Assembly: GCA_012511485.1 (NCBI GenBank)
Contig: JAAZFZ010000229.1
Span: forward strand, 1 to 5,721
Origin: Clostridiales bacterium
Lineage (GTDB): Bacteria; Bacillota; Clostridia; Oscillospirales; Acutalibacteraceae
Direction: 5' to 3'
Length of the DNA stretch: 5,721 nt
Shown here piece after piece: positions 1 to 4,744 of the stretch; within the stretch, counting starts at the first letter, position 1; each line of letters starts with the position of its first letter. The notes under the pieces are model-generated. The model saw only the letters and a list, made by a program, of their open reading frames with translations. It made no database searches and was not told where the DNA came from. The position numbers and the translations under genes were made by a program.

Positions 1-299
1 GTCTTTAACGTGCCGGGGTAGTCTGTTGTTGTCTCAATAACCTTATACTCGACACCAGTTTCATCAGCAAGTTGTTTGAGCCCGTTAATTGCTGTCTGAT
101 TGTAGCCGTTGTCATTTGCGCCTGCGGATGAGCAGACAAGTGCGTTTTTGCCGCTTACTGGATTGGTGGTATCCTGCCCGCCGCCAGTAGGATTATTGTC
201 ATTATTTCCACAGCCCGAAAAAGCCAGAGTAATAACGGCAACAAAAGCTAATGTAACGGCAAGCATAAGTGACAAGAGTTTTTTGCTGCTATTTTTCAC
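1..299 (-). CDS. BMP/PnrA-family ABC transporter substrate-binding lipoprotein, N-terminal part
   Basis: Only the first 99 codons are present; the gene continues past the left edge. The product starts with a basic stretch (K2, K6, K7), a hydrophobic segment at about residues 8-28, and a lipobox-like F27-S28-G29-C30, so it should be lipid-anchored on the outer face of the membrane. A short low-complexity linker rich in N, T and G follows at about 31-49. The mature domain opens with ALVCSSAGANDNGYNQ and GLKQLADETG, then an ETTTDYPGTL stretch. That pattern (strand, ND-x-x-[FY]NQ, helix, second strand, DY) matches the basic membrane protein family, whose members feed ABC importers, often for nucleosides. 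The substrate cannot be told from this fragment. GTG is chosen as start because GAGGTG lies six bases upstream; the in-frame ATG at codon 12 would cut off the basic part of the signal peptide. A ribose-binding-like (RbsB) protein is a less likely alternative. Confidence 0.8.
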   Translation of the reverse strand, partial: MKNSSKKLLSLMLAVTLAFVAVITLAFSGCGNNDNNPTGGGQDTTNPVSGKNALVCSSAGANDNGYNQTAINGLKQLADETGVEYKVIETTTDYPGTLK

Positions 300-305
300 T
301 TTAAT

Positions 306-311
306 CACCTC
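306..311 (-). promoter_or_regulatory. Shine-Dalgarno site that fixes the GTG start of the BMP lipoprotein
   Basis: On the minus strand GAGGTG is followed by a 6-base spacer and then GTG at 299-297. No comparable site precedes the next in-frame ATG, which lies inside the signal-peptide core. Confidence 0.7.
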
Positions 312-329
312 AAAAAAATTTTATAAATA

Positions 330-346
330 AATTTGCAAAGCAAATT
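330..346. promoter_or_regulatory. Perfect 7-bp inverted repeat upstream of the lipoprotein gene
   Basis: AATTTGC-AAA-GCAAATT is a perfect inverted repeat lying about 18 bases upstream of the Shine-Dalgarno site. It falls inside the predicted 5' leader, so it could be a protein-binding site or a small RNA hairpin. It has no following T tract in the minus direction close enough to be a convincing terminator. It might also be part of a dispersed repeat. Confidence 0.4.
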
Positions 347-350
347 CATC

Positions 351-360
351 TAACCGGTTA
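351..360. promoter_or_regulatory. Candidate operator, 10-bp palindrome TAACCGGTTA
   Basis: TAACCGGTTA is a perfect 10-bp palindrome with a central CG, the general form of operators used by LacI/GalR-family repressors. It lies just downstream of a candidate -10 element (369-374) and upstream of the lipoprotein gene, where a bound repressor would block transcription. The palindrome is seen directly; the regulator family is an inference, and no regulator gene is in the window. Confidence 0.45.
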
Positions 361-368
361 ATATAGAA

Positions 369-396
369 TTTATGCATATCCGAACGATAAAGGCAA
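369..396 (-). promoter_or_regulatory. Weak sigma-A-type promoter candidate for the lipoprotein gene
   Basis: On the minus strand, TTGCCT (391-396) is separated by 16 bases from CATAAA (369-374); each matches its consensus at four of six positions. The start of transcription would fall near 362, placing TAACCGGTTA over about the first ten transcribed bases. In such AT-rich DNA this could be chance. Confidence 0.3.
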
Positions 397-717
397 TTAA
401 ATGCTTCTATTATTATTCAGTTCACGCTCGCTCGGGAATCAAGTCACCAACTCCTATTCTTCATTATCTATTTTATCTATTATTTTATTCTTTATCGATA
501 GATATTTAAGTATTTTACTGCCATATTCCACCACATAATGTGTTATAATGTTTAATGTTATGTTGCCATGACCATTTATTGGTTTAATTGCAATATGTTT
601 TTGATAAATTCAATATCTTTTTTCAAAAAAACTGTCAGTCATGTATAAATAATCCGCCTTTTATTGTACTTTTCATCCCCATATTTTAATTGTAAAATGC
701 AGCATTAATCAGCACAT

Positions 718-750
718 AAAAAAAGAGCCGGAACAAAACCGACTCTTTTT
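718..750 (-). terminator. Rho-independent terminator of the xylB-isomerase operon
   Basis: A 12-bp stem (720-731 with 739-750) closes a 7-base loop. On the minus strand the stem is complete, with one G-U wobble, and is followed by a run of T, seven in all counting those in the stem foot. On the plus strand the same position would be a C-A mismatch, so the minus strand is the better fit. It lies about 53 bases after the isomerase stop codon and separates this operon from the lipoprotein gene. Confidence 0.85.
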
Positions 751-803
751 GTGTATAAATCCTTAATTAAATTGTTAATTATTATGCATAGCGGCTTGGC
801 AAA

Positions 804-2288
804 TTATTTTGCAAAGGGATTTTCTTCGGGATACGGCAGGGATGCCGGGCGGTTATATGCAATATCGGGAATGCCCAGATAACGGAACACCTCAAAGAGC
901 ACCTTGCCATAGTGGCCGAAGGCAACAGCTCCGTGATGAGGATACTGTTTCTGAATAAGGACATAGCGATAAAAGCGATTCATTTCAGGAATTGAGAAGA
1001 TGCCTGTTGAGCCAAAGCTCTGTGTGGGAACATCAAGAATCTCACCCTGAGCTATATAAGCTTTAAGCTCTCCCTTCGCAGTGCCCTGTAGGCGGAAGAA
1101 TGTGATATCTCCCGGCTTAATATCGCCTTCACAGGTGCCTCTTGTGATATCCGGGAACTCCAGCTCAGGCTCGAGAGCCCGCTTCATAATCAGCTGATAG
1201 CCCATATGCGGATTCTTGAGCAGGGATGTGCAGGTGTTGCCGCAATGGAAGCCCATGAAGGTTTCATCCTGTCGGCAGCTATATTTGCATTTGATATCCG
1301 CATTATATATTGATGCAGGGACAGTGTTGTTGATATCAAGAAGGGTGACAGGTGAACCCGAAACACACAGGCCGATATACTCTGACAGGCAACCGTAAAT
1401 ATCAACCTCGCATGAAACGGGATATCCCTTTGCAACCATGCGTGAATTCACAAAGCAGGGAACAAATCCGAATTCTGTCTGAAATGCCGGCCAGCATTTG
1501 TTTGCAAATGCAACATATTTTCTTGCGCCCTTATGCTCCTCTGCCCAATCCAGAAGTGTCAGCTCATACTGTGCAAGGCGAGGAATAACACCGATATAAG
1601 GGTTGTTTTCACCGATTTCCTCAGTCATTTCATCCACAAGGGCAGGGATGCGACAGTCATCCTTATGCTTATTATAGGCTACGAGCAAATCAAGCTCTGA
1701 GTTTTCTTCAATCTCAACGCCAAGCTCAAACAACGGACCAATCGGACCATTGCAGGCAATGAAATCCTGTGGTCTAGGTCCAAATGTAATGATTTTAAGG
1801 CCGGAAATACCTATCAAGGCCGTTGCTACAGGCTCAAACTCAACAATCATATTAGCCACTTCATCAGCAGTACCAACGGGATAGGAGGGTATGTAAGCCT
1901 TAATATTTCGAAGACCTAAATTATAGGAGCAGTTGAGAACTCCGCAGAATGCATCTCCTCTACCGTCATGAAGGTCACCGTCACCCTCGGCGGCAGCCAC
2001 ATACATTGCCGGACCGTCAAAGTATTTTGCAATTATTGTTTCGGATGTTTCGGGGCCAAAATTGCCAAGGTAAACAACAATGGCGTTGCAGCCTGCATCC
2101 TTAACGTCAGAAAGGGCTTTCATCGCATCGTTTTCGTTCTCGACTGTAATATCACACTCAAAAATATCCTTGCCTTTTGCCTTGTAGCTTTCTGCTACCG
2201 CATGGCGCCGCGTAGCAGACAATGAAATGGGGAAGCAATCTCTGCTGACCGAAATCAAGCCCAGTTTAAGTTGCGGAATGTTTTTCAT
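804..2288 (-). CDS. Sugar isomerase, L-fucose/L-arabinose isomerase superfamily
   Basis: This 494-residue cytoplasmic protein should interconvert an aldose and a ketose using a bound metal, probably Mn2+. The N-terminal half is a Rossmann-like region (GLISVSRDCFP at 10-20, YNLGLRNI at 122-129, GPRPQDF at 170-176). The C-terminal half carries the likely metal ligands of the fucose isomerase type: E294 in CEVD, D318 in LLDIN, and H451 or H452 in PHHG, plus an HCGN motif at 348-351. The length is near that of L-arabinose isomerase (about 500) and below classical FucI (about 590). A strong AGGAG (2301-2297), eight bases before the ATG, fixes the start. It is the second gene of an operon behind xylulokinase and is followed by a terminator. 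The partner kinase suggests a pentose that yields xylulose or a related ketose, but the substrate is not proven; L-fucose, L-arabinose, D-arabinose or a modified hexose remain possible. It is not the XylA fold, so no symbol is given. Confidence 0.85.
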   Translation of the reverse strand: MKNIPQLKLGLISVSRDCFPISLSATRRHAVAESYKAKGKDIFECDITVENENDAMKALSDVKDAGCNAIVVYLGNFGPETSETIIAKYFDGPAMYVAAAEGDGDLHDGRGDAFCGVLNCSYNLGLRNIKAYIPSYPVGTADEVANMIVEFEPVATALIGISGLKIITFGPRPQDFIACNGPIGPLFELGVEIEENSELDLLVAYNKHKDDCRIPALVDEMTEEIGENNPYIGVIPRLAQYELTLLDWAEEHKGARKYVAFANKCWPAFQTEFGFVPCFVNSRMVAKGYPVSCEVDIYGCLSEYIGLCVSGSPVTLLDINNTVPASIYNADIKCKYSCRQDETFMGFHCGNTCTSLLKNPHMGYQLIMKRALEPELEFPDITRGTCEGDIKPGDITFFRLQGTAKGELKAYIAQGEILDVPTQSFGSTGIFSIPEMNRFYRYVLIQKQYPHHGAVAFGHYGKVLFEVFRYLGIPDIAYNRPASLPYPEENPFAK

Positions 2289-2374
2289 TAGTATCTCTCC
2301 TTTTTTTTGATGATTTGTAGCACCCGGGTTTTGCTTTGAGCAAGGTGTAAGCCGACCGCTGGAATTGAGGGGGC

Positions 2375-3901
2375 TTATATACCTGCCAGAATCTTATATT
2401 TATCTTTGAGTGCGGGGTAAAGCGTTTTATAAAGGGTATAAAACTTTTCATACTCAGCGCAGTTTTCGGCTTTAGGGTTCTGCGGTTCATTTGTGTGAAT
2501 CACAGCGTCGCACCCTGCCTCAACAGACAAGAATATACCTGCCCCGACACCTGCAAGAATTGCAACACCAAGGGCAGCACCCTCGTTGTTGAGTACCGTT
2601 TTTACAGGACATCCGTAGACATCCGCCATCATTTGCCGCCATACCCTACTTGTTCCGCCGCCTCCGCACGCTCTCATATCCGAAACGGAAACGCCCTTCT
2701 CATTGAGAACCTCATAGCAGTCACGAAGGGAGAAGGTGACTCCCTCAAGCACACTCCTGATTAGTGCTGCCTTGTTGTGAATTGCCGAAAGGCCGAAGAA
2801 TACTCCCCTGCAATCAGGGTCAAGGTGCGGCGTTCTCTCACCCATGAGATACGGCAGATATATAAGACGGTTTGAGCCGATAGGGATTTCATTAGCCATT
2901 TTATCCATCAAATAGTAGGGGTCCTTGCCCAAATCCTTTGCCTGTGCAATTATGTCTTGACAAAAGTTATCCCTGAACCACTTCAGGCTCAAGCCCGCTC
3001 CTTGAGTTACACCCATGACATGCCATGCACCCGGAACAGCGCAGCAGAATGTGTGGACACGCCCAAGAGGGTCTATCTGAGGAGTGCTTGTGTGTGCAAA
3101 TACAACTCCCGATGTACCGATTGTTGTAAATGCCGTGTTATCTCTCACAACGCCTGTTCCGACTGCTGCAGCAGCGTTATCGCCTGCTCCGCCTACAACA
3201 ACCGTTTCAATCGAAAGCCCTGTCACGGCTGCCGCTTGGGTGCTGATGTGACCTGTTACCTGCGCAGATTCATACATTTCTCCAAGCAGCTCTCTGTCAA
3301 TGTCAAGAGCTTTTAGTACCTCCTGTGACCAGCAGCGGTTCTTTACATCTACCAGCTGCATACCCGATGCGTCGGAAACCTCTGTGGCAAAATCCTCTGT
3401 CAGCATATATCTGACATAATCCTTAGGCAAAAGTATCTTCCTGCACTTTGCATAGATTTCCGGCTCGTTGTTGCGTACCCAAAGGATTTTTGAAGCTGTG
3501 AAGCCCGTTAAAGCAGGGTTAGCCGTTATTTCTATTAGCCTTTCTCTGCCACCCATCCTTTGTGTTATTTCGTCGCACTCTTTGCCTGTTCTCTGGTCGC
3601 ACCAGATAATGCTCTTTCTGAGCACATTGCCATCGCCATCGAGCATTACCAGCCCGTGCATCTGACCGGAAATGCCAAGACCCGCCACTTCGCCTTTGTT
3701 TACACCGCTTTGCTCCATTACCGAACGGATTGTTTTGACCGTGGCGTTCCACCAATCCTCCGGGTTCTGCTCTGCCCAGCCGTTATGGGGCTGATATAGA
3801 GGATACTCCACCGTTGAGGATGCCACTGCCTCCCCATTTTCGTTGAACAAAACCGTTTTCGTCCCCGAGGTACCGAGGTCTACACCCAGCAAATAACTCA
3901 T
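2375..3901 (-). CDS. xylB: Xylulokinase (FGGY carbohydrate kinase)
   Basis: The product phosphorylates D-xylulose with ATP to give xylulose 5-phosphate for the pentose phosphate pathway, in the cytoplasm. At 508 residues it has full family length. Visible motifs in order: the first phosphate-binding loop DLGTSGTK (8-15); GQMHG (79-83), typical of xylulokinases rather than glycerol kinases; WCDQRT (100-105); GAGDN (238-242) with D241 as the likely catalytic base; TIGTSG (260-265), the second phosphate loop; PYLMGERTPH (350-359); and the adenosine-site ACGGGG (411-416) followed by GAALGVAILAG (441-451). The start ATG gives the expected N-terminus, although the ribosome binding site is poor (only AAAGACGG about a dozen bases upstream), which contrasts with the strong site before the isomerase. 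It is the first gene of the operon. The assignment as a xylulokinase is firm, but FGGY kinases can vary in ketose preference. Confidence 0.93.
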   Translation of the reverse strand: MSYLLGVDLGTSGTKTVLFNENGEAVASSTVEYPLYQPHNGWAEQNPEDWWNATVKTIRSVMEQSGVNKGEVAGLGISGQMHGLVMLDGDGNVLRKSIIWCDQRTGKECDEITQRMGGRERLIEITANPALTGFTASKILWVRNNEPEIYAKCRKILLPKDYVRYMLTEDFATEVSDASGMQLVDVKNRCWSQEVLKALDIDRELLGEMYESAQVTGHISTQAAAVTGLSIETVVVGGAGDNAAAAVGTGVVRDNTAFTTIGTSGVVFAHTSTPQIDPLGRVHTFCCAVPGAWHVMGVTQGAGLSLKWFRDNFCQDIIAQAKDLGKDPYYLMDKMANEIPIGSNRLIYLPYLMGERTPHLDPDCRGVFFGLSAIHNKAALIRSVLEGVTFSLRDCYEVLNEKGVSVSDMRACGGGGTSRVWRQMMADVYGCPVKTVLNNEGAALGVAILAGVGAGIFLSVEAGCDAVIHTNEPQNPKAENCAEYEKFYTLYKTLYPALKDKYKILAGI

Positions 3902-4019
3902 AGTATGTTAACCGTCTTTCTGTTCTGTCATTTATACAATCTATATTATGGCATAGTGGTCTATTTTTGAGCGGATTTCAATTCATTTATAATAGTAAAG
4001 CCTGGAATCATCGTACCGC

Positions 4020-4196
4020 CTAGATAATGAGAACAAGCCCTGCCGAAGCCATGAAGAAGCATATAACCTGAAGCAGTGTCAACCTCTCTTTAAACACAAG
4101 CGGACATAATACCCCTGATACCAAAAGAAAACAATTATTCTTACTTTTGCTGTCATTTATGATTCCTAAATATGTAATACCAATACCGAAAAATAA
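4020..4196 (-). pseudogene. Remnant of a DMT/EamA-family permease
   Basis: A 58-codon open stretch on the minus strand, bounded by TAA (4199-4197) and TAG (4022-4020), has no convincing start codon. It encodes a recognisable piece of a drug/metabolite transporter: two hydrophobic segments around a short charged turn, with PLVFKERLTLLQVI followed shortly by MASAGLVLII. This matches the family pattern P-hydrophobic-(K/R)E(K/R)LT followed by a helix ending in G-(M/L)-V-L near the end of an EamA domain. An intact permease has about 280-300 residues and ten helices, so most of the gene is missing. Downstream of the TAG another frame (about 4021-3963) encodes GGTMIPGFTIINELK, which may be a shifted continuation. 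The piece lies between xylB and the thioesterase and is unlikely to make a functional protein. Confidence 0.6.
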
Positions 4197-4225
4197 TTAT
4201 ATCATAAATAGATTTATAAACTCAA
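4196..4225 (-). promoter_or_regulatory. Sigma-A-type promoter candidate upstream of xylB
   Basis: On the minus strand, TTGAGT (4220-4225) is followed by an 18-base spacer and a perfect TATAAT (4196-4201), preceded by TGA as in an extended -10. It is the best minus-strand promoter match seen between the thioesterase and xylB. Transcription would begin near 4189, run through the permease remnant and reach xylB after a leader of about 290 bases. It may once have served the lost permease, and the AT-rich setting makes chance matches possible. Confidence 0.45.
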
Positions 4226-4270
4226 TTGTTTTTGCTTAAAAAAATAAAAATCTAAAATTGGAGGATAAAC

Positions 4271-4744
4271 ATGAGTAAAAAATCCGTTTCGCAATCAAAG
4301 TCAGTTTTGTCACAGGTGATGCTGCCAAGTCAGGCAAATCCCGGCGGCAAGGTTCACGGCGGAGAAATAATGAAGATGATGGATACTTGCGGCGGTGTTG
4401 CGGCAATGAGGCATGCAAAAATGAATGTTGTGACAGTCAAGGTAGATGAGCTTGAATTTTTTCAGCCCATAAAGGTCGGCCAGCTTGTAATTTGTGATGC
4501 TGAGGTTGCATTTGTGGGCAGAACATCAATGGAGTTAAAAATCACAGTCAAGGTTGAGGATCTTATGAGCGACTCCCCTGCTATTGTTGCACTTTCTGCC
4601 TTTTTCACCTATGTTGCGCTCGATATTCAGGGCAACCCCCATTCCGTGCCGGAGCTTGTTTTGGAAACTGATGAGCAGCGTGAAATCTTTGAAGTCAGAA
4701 AGCATAGGTATCTGGAGAAAAAGTCAGCATTCAATTCTTATTGA
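4271..4744 (+). CDS. Acyl-CoA thioesterase, hotdog fold (YciA/BACH type)
   Basis: The product should hydrolyse acyl-CoA to free acid and CoA in the cytoplasm. At 157 residues it has the length of a single-hotdog enzyme that works as an oligomer. Motifs match the acyl-CoA hydrolase family: MLPSQANPGGKVHGGEIMK (17-35), where N23 and the HGG at 29-31 line the active site; MMDTCGG (36-42) with D38 as the likely catalytic acid; VVTVKVDELEFFQPIKVG (53-70); and GRTSME (83-88), the usual CoA-contact region. The start is fixed by GGAGG (4260-4264), six bases before the ATG. It stands alone on the plus strand, divergent from xylB and convergent with the hydrogenase-like gene, whose stop region it overlaps by 7 bases. 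The acyl chain preferred cannot be read from the sequence. No clear promoter or dedicated terminator was found. Confidence 0.92.
   Translation: MSKKSVSQSKSVLSQVMLPSQANPGGKVHGGEIMKMMDTCGGVAAMRHAKMNVVTVKVDELEFFQPIKVGQLVICDAEVAFVGRTSMELKITVKVEDLMSDSPAIVALSAFFTYVALDIQGNPHSVPELVLETDEQREIFEVRKHRYLEKKSAFNSY

Larger units (their letters stand above)
312..717. other. AT-rich intergenic region between the sugar operon and the lipoprotein gene
   Basis: No intact gene was found here. The left part (330-396) holds the two palindromes and the candidate promoter annotated separately. A short GC-rich patch around 424-436 stands out from the AT-rich surroundings. On the minus strand, 642 to 454 forms a reading frame interrupted once by TGA (612-610); see the findings. 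No structured RNA that I recognise is present, although the long leader leaves room for one. Confidence 0.6.

Noticed and set aside
109..330. A 73-codon plus-strand frame opposite the lipoprotein gene
   Set aside because: The opposite strand encodes a signal peptide, lipobox and BMP domain start with its own ribosome binding site; the plus frame has no family character.
544..549. A plus-strand TATAAT in the AT-rich gap
   Set aside because: No -35-like sequence lies at a usable distance and no plus-strand gene follows.
718..750. Reading the terminator as serving a plus-strand transcript
   Set aside because: No plus-strand gene precedes it, and the plus-strand stem has a C-A mismatch that is a G-U pair on the minus strand.
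3955..3985. A possible catabolite-repression (cre) site in TTGAGCGGATTTCAA before xylB
   Set aside because: It matches the cre consensus poorly, including at the central CG and one flank, and its arms pair at only four of six positions.
4077..4082. A perfect TTGACA -35 box on the minus strand upstream of xylB
   Set aside because: No -10 element lies at 15-19 bases; the nearest TATATG is at 11. The bases are explained as Leu-Thr codons of the permease remnant.
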